Positions 16,464 through 21,676 of a stretch of DNA of 28,699 bases are shown piece by piece. The translations under genes and the position numbers were made by a program. Location: the IMG/VR virus record IMGVR_UViG_3300045973_000209, positions 64,001-92,699 of that record; one strand, given 5' to 3'. This DNA comes from a virus. How positions within the stretch are numbered: position 1 is the stretch's first letter; every line of letters begins with the position of its first letter. The notes beneath the pieces are model-generated. The model saw only the letters and a list, made by a program, of their open reading frames with translations, made no database searches and had not been told where the DNA came from.

Positions 16464-16906
16464 TTCTTTAAGAAATTATAATTAATCGTACTATCTCTAT
16501 TATCAATCTGTTTAAAATATAAAGGAAGAATTATAGCTTTCTTTCTACTTTCAATTTCAGCACTAAGTTTATCATAAGTTTCTTGATCTACTTTTCTAAG
16601 ATCTTCAACATTATTTTCTCTCTTAACATCATTCTTTATTTGTCGTATTATTTCCAAACTTTCTCTATATTGAAAAGTTCCTATAATAGGTATTGCAATA
16701 TTTCTTTTATTTCCAATTGCTTTAATAATACTTCTATTCTGTTGATGAAGTATTTCTTTAATAATAAATTCTCTATCATTATCACTAAATCCATTAAGGA
16801 AACGTTTAGCATAAATTCTAGCTTTACGTTTATGAGAATGAAAAGAAGGTAGAGTCTTCTTTATAGACTCTACCATATTATTAAATACTTCATCAATAAT
16901 TTTCAT
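16460..16906 (-). CDS. Conserved small basic protein (148 aa), unknown
   Basis: Mostly helical and basic: HKRKARIYAKRFLNGF (25-40), NDREFIIKEILHQQNRSIIKAIGNKRNI, then IPIIGTFQYRE, which superficially recalls the GTF loop of IHF/HU proteins. A charged helix (RENNVEDLRKVDQETYDKLSAEIE) and LPLYFKQID at the end complete it. 4-base ATGA overlaps on both sides place it in a tight three-gene unit with the GroES-like gene and the nuclease. DNA binding is plausible from charge but not shown. Confidence 0.75.
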   Translation of the reverse strand: MKIIDEVFNNMVESIKKTLPSFHSHKRKARIYAKRFLNGFSDNDREFIIKEILHQQNRSIIKAIGNKRNIAIPIIGTFQYRESLEIIRQIKNDVKRENNVEDLRKVDQETYDKLSAEIESRKKAIILPLYFKQIDNRDSTINYNFLKK

Positions 16907-17310
16907 TTAATTATAGTTTGAACAAGATACTCTGGAAATATTCCATAATCAATAACATCAACAGTAGCAGTCTTTGCATTTTGTATTAATAAACTAACTT
17001 CACTAGGTTTCATACTTTTATATGTTCTCTGAAGTTCTTTAATGCTATTTCCATTTCCAATAACTTGAATTTGACTATATGCTTGATTTATTAATACAGC
17101 AACTTCATCACCAATATTTAAATCAGCTGGAACAAGTGGTCCAAATGCTACTACTGTAAAAGTAGCTTTATTCTCTTTAGTAGCTTCACTAATCTTACCA
17201 CTACTAATTTCCATAACACTGCCTGTAGTTTCAATTTTAATAATAACATTGTTACCACGAGGAACATGGTTAACAATAGATTCTGCTTTACCTTTTAATA
17301 GAGTCTCCAT
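16903..17310 (-). CDS. Putative GroES-like co-chaperonin-fold protein
   Basis: 135 residues. The order of elements resembles GroES and the T4 gp31 type: NNVIIKIETT (20-29), an SSG-K mobile-loop-like stretch (36-48), TFTVVAFGPLV (50-60), LNIGDEVAVLI (64-74). An unmatched C-terminal extension (90-135, KSMKPSEVSLLIQNAK) follows. If correct, it could help the host chaperonin fold the abundant capsid protein. It is the first gene after a promoter-like site and so leads the late operon. Sequence similarity is weak, so the fold call is tentative. Confidence 0.55.
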   Translation of the reverse strand: METLLKGKAESIVNHVPRGNNVIIKIETTGSVMEISSGKISEATKENKATFTVVAFGPLVPADLNIGDEVAVLINQAYSQIQVIGNGNSIKELQRTYKSMKPSEVSLLIQNAKTATVDVIDYGIFPEYLVQTIIK

Positions 17311-17342
17311 TTTAGATTAATTTAATTAGACATTATATGATA

Positions 17343-17373
17343 CAAAGATATGTAATTTTTTTCAGATATAAAA
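17343..17373 (-). promoter_or_regulatory. Bacteroidetes-type promoter for the late arm
   Basis: On the minus strand TATCTTTG (17350-17343) matches the Bacteroides -7 consensus TAnnTTTG exactly. TTTT (17373-17370), 19 bases upstream, stands at the -33 position (consensus TTTG). The predicted transcript start near 17336-17338 gives a leader of under 30 bases to the ATG at 17310. It is the best match to this consensus that I noticed in the window. Confidence 0.6.
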
Positions 17374-17393
17374 GTCAATTTTGACTAAAATTG
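17373..17393. promoter_or_regulatory. Overlapping inverted repeats (operator-like)
   Basis: AGTCAA-TT-TTGACT (17373-17386) and CAATTTT-GACT-AAAATTG (17376-17393) are two perfect overlapping inverted repeats. They sit at and just upstream of the -33 position of the leftward promoter. Such a layout fits a dimeric repressor or activator site. No regulator gene is recognisable in the window, so binding is inferred. Confidence 0.4.
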
Positions 17394-17439
17394 TTGTATA
17401 TAATATAAAGGTATATAAGGGAGTCAAATTTTGAGTATT

Positions 17440-17477
17440 AAAAGAAGATACCCTAGATGTATTAGACCTAGGGTATC
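17440..17477 (-). terminator. Leftward terminator upstream of the late promoter
   Basis: GATACCCTAG (17447-17456) and CTAGGGTATC (17468-17477) form a perfect 10-base-pair stem around an 11-base loop. On the minus strand it is followed by TTCTTTT. On the plus strand no T-run follows, so it should end leftward transcription of the holin-like and lipoprotein genes and insulate the promoter at 17343-17373. Confidence 0.8.
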
Positions 17478-17520
17478 AAATCAATAAAACTAACATAATC
17501 ATTTAAATAGAACAAGGAGT

Positions 17521-17586
17521 TCATTTAGCAGCATTCAGGTCAGAAGCATTAACTTGATCAGTATCATTATTTATTAGTTGATTCAT
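17521..17586 (-). CDS. Possible tiny ORF (21 aa) overlapping the holin-like gene
   Basis: The ATG at 17586 opens MNQLINNDTDQVNASDLNAAK in the +1 frame relative to the 98-residue gene. It continues 46 bases past that gene's stop, using coding-like codons (GCT, TCT, GAC, CTG, GCT, GCT, AAA). It may be a coupled peptide or the tail of a frameshifted form of the 98-residue protein, or chance. Support is weak. Confidence 0.25.
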   Translation of the reverse strand: MNQLINNDTDQVNASDLNAAK

Positions 17587-17863
17587 CTTCAGTTATTACA
17601 GTTCCTTCTGGATTAGCAGTTTGTGTAGTAACCTTAGTTGCATCATCTACTTTACTATTAACTCTAAGATTATAAAGAGTATTCTTTATAAAATAAAATG
17701 TTATTATTGCATCGAGACTTACAAGATATTCAGTAGGAATCTTTATTTTAAAACCATTAGAAGCACTAAAACTAATTATTAAATAAGCTAATAAAACTAA
17801 TGCTGTATATCCACCAAATTTTCTAACGCTATAAGTACCATCAATATCTTTAAAAGGACTCAT
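17567..17863 (-). CDS. Small two-helix membrane protein, holin-like (98 aa)
   Basis: It starts MSPFKDIDGTYSVRKFGGYT, a beginning I know from small membrane proteins in Bacteroides phages. Membrane segments lie at about 19-33 and 47-61, and a hydrophilic C-terminal tail is rich in Thr, Asp and Glu (66-98). Size, topology and the lipoprotein gene just upstream fit a holin with spanin partner, but the assignment rests on topology. The gene lies upstream of a terminator and apart from the late promoter, so it is probably a separate leftward unit. Confidence 0.75.
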   Translation of the reverse strand: MSPFKDIDGTYSVRKFGGYTALVLLAYLIISFSASNGFKIKIPTEYLVSLDAIITFYFIKNTLYNLRVNSKVDDATKVTTQTANPEGTVITEDESTNK

Positions 17864-17917
17864 AAATTTAATTTTTAATATATACTTAATAAAATTATTG
17901 CTATTTTGTAATCTATC

Positions 17918-18055
17918 TTATGCAGTTTCGTAACATGTTTCGATAGTACTAACTTCTTTATGATCTCTACTATCTTCTTTAATTACTATATCTTCTCCAT
18001 CTCTACAAGATGTAAATATATATAAAATAAATGATATAAACAAATATTTTTTAAT
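17918..18055 (-). CDS. Small lipoprotein (45 aa), possible outer spanin, apparent ATT start
   Basis: The frame reads KKYLFISFILYIFTSC, a textbook lipoprotein signal peptide with lipobox cysteine at residue 17. A 28-residue charged tail follows (RDGEDIVIKEDSRDHKEV then a Cys and ETA). The codon in the usual start position is ATT (18055-18053); the nearest accepted alternative is TTG at 18043, which would drop the basic KKY. Tiny outer-membrane lipoproteins beside a holin-like gene are typical of Rz1-like spanins. Function is inferred from size, lipobox and neighbours. It could also be a recently damaged gene. Confidence 0.6.
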   Translation of the reverse strand: MKKYLFISFILYIFTSCRDGEDIVIKEDSRDHKEVSTIETCYETA

Positions 18056-18182
18056 AAATTTTTAAAAATAGTTTATCTTGTGATCTATGAATCTCAACTA
18101 CGTATGTCCTATTATAAGAAATAAAATTTTCTTCAACTCTAGAATCAACGTACTTTCTAACTTTCGATCCAACTTCATCAAA
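18051..18182 (-). pseudogene. Coding-like frame without a start codon (gene remnant or frameshift)
   Basis: A 43-codon frame directly after an in-frame TAG contains FDEVGSKVRKYVDSRVEENF and YVVEIHRSQDKLFLKIY. It ends at a TAA that overlaps the ATT start of the lipoprotein. No in-frame ATG, GTG or TTG exists near its 5' end. An out-of-frame ATG at 18178 opens only 26 codons in the neighbouring frame. It could be the 3' end of a gene that lost its start, or ATG-initiated with a one-base shift. Confidence 0.35.
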
Positions 18183-18270
18183 CTAAATACTAAAACAAAT
18201 TAGTTTTAAAACCCCCATAAAAGAAGAATATTGACAAGATGTGGTATATAGTGTATGTTAAGATAAAAAA

Positions 18271-18462
18271 CTGATTGTAAAATATGATATAAAATATGAT
18301 AGAAAGACTTTTACTGATAGGAATGAAAGAGGAATTATAAAGAATGAAATAAAATATGATAGAAGGATTAATAGTGGTAGAGAAGATGGTGTATATAATA
18401 GCGCGTTTGAACCTCCTGATTCATCACCCCCTACTGGTTTTCGACAATGGAATAGCCCGTAG
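18271..18462 (+). other. Coding-like plus-strand frame lacking ATG
   Basis: The frame is open from 18262, with CTG at 18271 the only possible near-cognate start, and runs to TAG at 18460-18462. It would encode about 63 hydrophilic residues with two IKYDR units and a final PPTGFRQWNSP. The last third uses codons rare elsewhere in the window (CCC, CGA, CCG, GCG, AGC). That fits a conserved RNA or foreign segment better than coding sequence. I therefore do not call it a gene. Confidence 0.25.
18279..18360 (+). repeat. Three direct repeats of AAAATATGAT
   Basis: Exact copies lie at 18279-18288, 18291-18300 and 18351-18360. The last two are extended to ATAAAATATGATAGAA (18289-18304, 18349-18364) and are exactly 60 bases apart. 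They sit in the divergent switch region just ahead of the GC-rich leader, so they could bind a regulator or act as origin iterons. Copy number is too low to decide. Confidence 0.5.
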
Positions 18463-18482
18463 TCATTTTCTAGAGCTATTTC
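18431..18482 (+). promoter_or_regulatory. Possible H-type pseudoknot in the leader of the first early gene
   Basis: Stem 1 pairs CUACUGG (18431-18437) with CCCGUAG (18456-18462), with one mismatch. Stem 2 pairs GGAAUAGC (18449-18456) with GCUAUUUC (18475-18482), with one G-U. The arms interleave (stem 1 left, stem 2 left, stem 1 right, stem 2 right), sharing only position 18456, so a compact pseudoknot is possible. It is GC-rich within AT-rich surroundings and ends 37 bases before the ATG at 18520. The fold was assigned by eye. Confidence 0.4.
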
Positions 18483-18519
18483 ACATTTATTAATTTTCTA
18501 AATTTAATTCTTAAACATT

Positions 18520-19047
18520 ATGAAAAAGATTGTAAGAGTGCTCGTGGATCATCTTCGTATTTATCCTGAAGAACGTGAAGTAACTTCAGCTATCAGTAAA
18601 ACCAAAGGGACACGTGCAGGTGCTCTTGTATTGGTAGATCTATTGCCTTGTTCAGAGGGACAGAGTGCTACCAATGCATTACAGTTATCAGGTAAACAAA
18701 TTGCTAATCTTGCTAGTATGCACGGTAATGCAATACGTAGTACTGGTAAAGAGGCTTATATGGATCTCTCAACTTACGTCGGTGTACAGCAGAGTGTTGC
18801 TTCTATTACTTGTGAAGAACATAAGAAAGGTGACAAGTATGTAGATAGTGAAGGTGAGGAGAAAGAGTACACACAGGACAGTACGTCTTACAGTGTTAAC
18901 AGCATTGCTCTTCCTGATAAGATCACTGATAAAGTCGTTGCAATGACTATTGAGAAGAATATTAACTGGAAGACTCCTGATAGTCTGGTCAGTAAACTTC
19001 TTGGTAACATGGTTCCTTCTGCAGTTGAGGGAGTTGAAACCAAGTAA
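18520..19047 (+). CDS. Probably highly expressed early protein of unknown function (175 aa)
   Basis: The protein has a basic N-terminus (KKIVRVLVDHLRIYPEEREV), a beta-like part (GTRAGALVLVDLLPCSEGQ), a helix (LSGKQIANLASMHGNAI), a further beta region with HKKGDKYVDSEGEEKEYTQDS, and a C-terminal helical end (IEKNINWKTPDSLVSKLLGN). GC content is visibly higher than in any other right-arm gene, and codons are host-like (CGT, GGT, CTT, AAG), as in the capsid gene. It stands alone after a long structured leader and ends in a strong terminator. A single-strand-binding role is conceivable, but no acidic C-terminal tip is present. Confidence 0.85.
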   Translation: MKKIVRVLVDHLRIYPEEREVTSAISKTKGTRAGALVLVDLLPCSEGQSATNALQLSGKQIANLASMHGNAIRSTGKEAYMDLSTYVGVQQSVASITCEEHKKGDKYVDSEGEEKEYTQDSTSYSVNSIALPDKITDKVVAMTIEKNINWKTPDSLVSKLLGNMVPSAVEGVETK

Positions 19048-19064
19048 GGTTGGGAAGATACTGT

Positions 19065-19096
19065 GGTGATAGTAACAATACTATCACCTTTTTTTT
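19065..19096 (+). terminator. Rho-independent terminator
   Basis: GGTGATAGT (19065-19073) pairs perfectly with ACTATCACC (19080-19088) across a 6-base loop and is followed by eight T residues. It lies 18 bases after the stop of the 175-residue gene. The gene is thus a single-gene transcript or is strongly separated from the following small genes. Confidence 0.95.
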
Positions 19097-19147
19097 ATCG
19101 GCAATGTACATATAGTTATTTAATAAGATCATAATACTACTAAAAGC

Positions 19148-19357
19148 ATGAAACCATTAGTTAAACATGGACAGCATATGAGTGAAATCAATGTTAGTCC
19201 TATTTCAATAGATACTGAAGTAACTTTAAAAACTACTAATAAAGGTGTAATTGTAATGCAAAATGATGAGATTGTTACACTGTTACAATTTGCAGTAATG
19301 CACATAGTAAGAGGTATAAGAGAGATGTATCCAACAATTAAAATGAATGTGATATGA
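19148..19357 (+). CDS. Small hypothetical protein (69 aa)
   Basis: The protein has a basic N-terminus, a beta-like centre (DTEVTLKTTNKGVIVMQNDEIVTLL) and a helical end (VMHIVRGIREMY). An alternative in-frame ATG at 19178 (MSEINVSP) is possible. The stop overlaps the next start as ATGA, so the pair is translationally coupled. There is no family that I recognise. Confidence 0.7.
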   Translation: MKPLVKHGQHMSEINVSPISIDTEVTLKTTNKGVIVMQNDEIVTLLQFAVMHIVRGIREMYPTIKMNVI

Positions 19358-19683
19358 GAGATTGGAGTAGTGCTTCCGAAAGGATGATGAGGGCAAAGAT
19401 AATGAATGATAGTATTAAAGCTATTGCTACTAAAAAGAAGCGTAAACTATCTGAAAAAGAACTAATGAAGAGAAAGTTCAGAAAGTTCTTGTATGATAAT
19501 GATGCTTTGTTTACATGGGAATATAATCAGAAGCATTATAGTGTAGGTTATAGTAAAAGTAAGCTATTTAATACAATAAAGGCTGAAAGTTGGATATCTT
19601 ATGGTTTTAATTGGAATATGACTATTGAAGGTAATGATTATTGGCTTGAGCTTAGTGTAAAGTGGATGAATAAGTGTATATAA
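19354..19683 (+). CDS. Small basic hypothetical protein (109 aa)
   Basis: The first 45 residues are very basic and helical (AIATKKKRKLSEKELMKRKFRK). The rest is aromatic-rich and beta-like (FTWEYNQKHYSVGYSKSK, WISYGFNWNMTIEGNDYWLELSVKW). The basic arm could bind nucleic acid. It is coupled to the gene before by ATGA and followed by a 237-base gap with strong secondary structure. Function is unknown. Confidence 0.72.
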   Translation: MRDWSSASERMMRAKIMNDSIKAIATKKKRKLSEKELMKRKFRKFLYDNDALFTWEYNQKHYSVGYSKSKLFNTIKAESWISYGFNWNMTIEGNDYWLELSVKWMNKCI

Positions 19684-19779
19684 AGGACTAATCGCACCAC
19701 TATTCCAACGACTCTTGTAAAGTCTCCTAAAAAGTCTCCTTTTTCTCTTAATCTACATCTTGTTAAATCTCCTCATTTT

Positions 19780-19852
19780 CTATCTTCTCTAGCAAAACTT
19801 ATATTGATATTACTATTAGCACTTTAAAAATAATGAAGTGTAGAGAAGATAG
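19780..19852 (+). other. Long-armed nested hairpin in an intergenic gap
   Basis: CTATCTTCTCTA (19780-19791) is the exact inverse of TAGAGAAGATAG (19841-19852). Inside, CACTT (19820-19824) pairs with AAGTG (19836-19840), directly stacked on the outer right arm. The 237-base gap 19684-19920 also carries three copies of an AAAGTCTCCT-like element (19719-19728, 19731-19740, and a variant near 19764). There is no T-run, so it is not a standard terminator. A small RNA, processing site or regulator site is possible. Confidence 0.5.
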
Positions 19853-19920
19853 TTTATCTATTAGTACTACTATTTAGCGATAAAGCTTATTTAATTACGT
19901 TATTAATACAACTATTTATT

Positions 19921-20262
19921 ATGGTACAACATTTCAGTAAACACAGATTAGATACAGATACAAAGATGTATATAATCGAAGAAGTAAAAGAATTCGTATA
20001 TACATTACTTATTCTTGAAGGCTTTGCAACTATTATAAGTGTAGGTGGTAATGGAAGATTTCAATTCTTATTGAATAGTACATTATATTCATCTACATTT
20101 ACAAAGAATGTATGTTTTGAAAAGGATACATTTGGATTTCATAAAGACGATGATCAATATTATGACTATTCAAAGGTAGTATTTGATCATAATATTGATA
20201 AAGAATGGAATGAATTATATCATTCACATATCAACAATGGTGATTATTGGAAAGAGTTATAA
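19921..20262 (+). CDS. Small hypothetical protein (113 aa)
   Basis: The N-terminal half is helical (DTKMYIIEEVKEFVYTLLILEGF). A GGNGRFQFLL beta segment and an acidic, aromatic C-terminal half follow (FHKDDDQYYDYSKVVFDHN). It starts after ACTATTTATT, a variant of the early start motif. I do not recognise a family. The start is the only suitable ATG. Confidence 0.72.
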   Translation: MVQHFSKHRLDTDTKMYIIEEVKEFVYTLLILEGFATIISVGGNGRFQFLLNSTLYSSTFTKNVCFEKDTFGFHKDDDQYYDYSKVVFDHNIDKEWNELYHSHINNGDYWKEL

Positions 20263-20315
20263 AATCATTAGTATTTAATAGATAACTACTATTCATACTA
20301 TTAATAAATAAATTT

Positions 20316-20483
20316 ATGAAAGTATTTGTTATTATCGCATTATCTATTAATATCTTAGTATATTTAATAGGCATTATATCTACCATTGAAAATGAAGATG
20401 CAAAAGGATTATTAACTGCATCAATCTTATTTATATTAGCAGTAATTGCATTAGTATTTACTTGTGTATCAAAATTTTGTTAA
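20316..20483 (+). CDS. Small two-helix membrane protein (55 aa)
   Basis: It starts KVFVIIALSINILVYLIGII (first membrane helix), then a polar turn TIENEDAKG and a second helix ASILFILAVIALVF, ending TCVSKFC. It fills an otherwise empty gap between two genes and has its own ATG after an AT-rich leader. It is probably an inner-membrane protein expressed early. The function is unknown. Confidence 0.65.
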   Translation: MKVFVIIALSINILVYLIGIISTIENEDAKGLLTASILFILAVIALVFTCVSKFC

Positions 20484-20510
20484 TAAAATTTATTTCTATT
20501 TAATTATAAA

Positions 20511-20521
20511 ACTATTTAATT
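20511..20521 (+). promoter_or_regulatory. Early start motif ACTATTTAATT before ATG
   Basis: An exact copy of the motif that directly precedes five rightward starts (20522, 21085, 21677, 22683, 25897). Near copies lie before 19921, 22039 and 25613. It replaces a Shine-Dalgarno sequence and may act in translation or, as a TATTTA box, in transcription. Confidence 0.55.
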
Positions 20522-21082
20522 ATGTCAAAACATGATGATATATTTAGTCTTGGTAACTTTATAAGTGAACAGACTAAAGCTGGTGGTTTAAATGAAACTA
20601 TCAATGAAATTGTAAAAGCTCTTTGGAATGAATATAAAGAGTTTGATATTAAAACTGATTGTACTATAATTACTGCTGACTTTGGAAGACTTGGTAGTTT
20701 AGTATTTAGAACTGTAGATGAATATGAAGATAATAAACCTTTAATATATAAAGAAGGTTCTTATGATTATATATCAATAATTAGTAAATGTACAAAGCGT
20801 ATTTTATGGACTGATTATAATGATACAGAACCATATAATAGACAATCTGGTTTATATTGTGATGGTGCATCATTTGAATCGTTAGGACATCCTGTTAAAC
20901 AAACTAAAGAATATAGAGAGTTTAATTCAACTATTAATTATATTATTAATATATCATTTGGAGTGTGGGGATATAGTTATAATACATACTATAATTCTAT
21001 TACATTTGGTATATGTATTAAGAATAATAAAGTTGATGAATTTGTTAATAAACTAAGAATTATACTTGGTAAAACTATTTAA
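20522..21082 (+). CDS. Hypothetical early protein (186 aa)
   Basis: An acidic alpha/beta protein: helix ETINEIVKALWNEYKEF, strand TDCTIITADFGRLGSLVFRTVDEYE, then a Tyr-rich C-terminal half (SGLYCDGASFESLGHP, SFGVWGYSYNTYYNSITFGICI). Its last codons (GGTAAAACTATT TAA) lie inside the next gene's start motif, so its C-terminus GKTI is partly fixed by that motif. There is no family I know. Confidence 0.78.
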   Translation: MSKHDDIFSLGNFISEQTKAGGLNETINEIVKALWNEYKEFDIKTDCTIITADFGRLGSLVFRTVDEYEDNKPLIYKEGSYDYISIISKCTKRILWTDYNDTEPYNRQSGLYCDGASFESLGHPVKQTKEYREFNSTINYIINISFGVWGYSYNTYYNSITFGICIKNNKVDEFVNKLRIILGKTI

Positions 21083-21084
21083 TT
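21074..21084 (+). promoter_or_regulatory. Early start motif ACTATTTAATT before ATG 21085
   Basis: An exact copy. The upstream gene's stop codon TAA is embedded in it. Confidence 0.55.
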
Positions 21085-21666
21085 ATGAAACCACATGATA
21101 TATTCAAAGCCTTTGGAATAATAAGTGGTAATTATATTGATTCATATATGAAATCATACGTAAGTCCTATTGATAAAGGTATTATTGGACATGGTATAAT
21201 ATTAAAACCATTAGATATTAAAAACAATCGAGATAAATATTCTCAATTATATCGTAATGATATTAAATTAAATGAGAATATATTTAGATTAGGTGGGATG
21301 TCTAGTGGATTTAATAATAAGTCATATTGTAATCTTATATATTACGGTGTTGATAGAACTAGTTTAATTGACGCTACTACAATTGGACATTCTGGTAATC
21401 ATTGTATCATTGATATAAATGGTGATATTAAATTTATGTCACCTGATACATATGAAAGTGTTTATTATCATCAAGGAGTTATATGTTCTATGAAGAATGT
21501 ATATTATAATCTTCTTAATGGTAAACGTATAATTGAAGGTTCACAAAGTATTAAATCTAAAGATTTTTTATTTGTTGAACATGCTTATGATTGGTATAAT
21601 AAAGATATGCCTTTAGGTGTATATAAGATTAATTGGAATACAGGTGAAATTGAATATTTTAAATAA
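21085..21666 (+). CDS. Hypothetical early protein (193 aa)
   Basis: Gly- and Tyr-rich and mainly beta-like, with segments IIGHGIILKPLDI, FRLGGMSSGFNNKSY, TIGHSGNHCIIDINGDIKFMSP and YKINWNTGEIEYF. The INGDI and NTGEI turns resemble beta-propeller or beta-solenoid turns, but no repeat family is clear. It starts with the same MKPHDIFK/MSKHDDIF style as the gene before (shared H-D-I-F), perhaps an old duplication of the N-terminus. Function unknown. Confidence 0.78.
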   Translation: MKPHDIFKAFGIISGNYIDSYMKSYVSPIDKGIIGHGIILKPLDIKNNRDKYSQLYRNDIKLNENIFRLGGMSSGFNNKSYCNLIYYGVDRTSLIDATTIGHSGNHCIIDINGDIKFMSPDTYESVYYHQGVICSMKNVYYNLLNGKRIIEGSQSIKSKDFLFVEHAYDWYNKDMPLGVYKINWNTGEIEYFK

Positions 21667-21676
21667 CTATTTAATT
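21666..21676 (+). promoter_or_regulatory. Early start motif ACTATTTAATT before ATG 21677
   Basis: An exact copy starting at the last base of the upstream stop. It supports 21677, not an earlier ATG at 21617, as the true start of the KH protein. Confidence 0.6.

Larger units (their letters stand above)
17864..18519. other. Divergent switch region without a conventional ATG gene
   Basis: 656 bases separate the leftward holin-like gene from the rightward 175-residue gene. The stretch contains an ATT-started lipoprotein frame (17918-18055), a start-less coding-like frame (18051-18182), a short direct repeat series (18279-18360), a start-less plus-strand frame (18271-18462) and a GC-rich structured stretch (about 18400-18482). 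A TTGACA-N17-TATGTT match lies at 18231-18259, but that spacing is typical of proteobacteria rather than Bacteroidetes. This is the most likely place for early promoters. Confidence 0.7.

Noticed and set aside
18231-18259. E. coli-like promoter TTGACA-N17-TATGTT
   Set aside because: The match is good but the likely Bacteroidales host does not use this consensus; chance hits are common in AT-rich DNA. Not listed as a promoter without transcript data.
18279-18360. CRISPR array
   Set aside because: The repeats are 10-16 bases, irregularly spaced and only three in number, with no spacer-like units or cas genes.
18398-18465. tRNA gene in the GC-rich stretch
   Set aside because: TTCGA- and TTCAAA-like pieces exist on both strands, but no 5-bp T-stem, anticodon stem and acceptor stem could be drawn together.
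21617-21676. Earlier ATG for the KH-domain gene
   Set aside because: It lies inside the preceding gene, while ATG 21677 is preceded by an exact copy of the early start motif.
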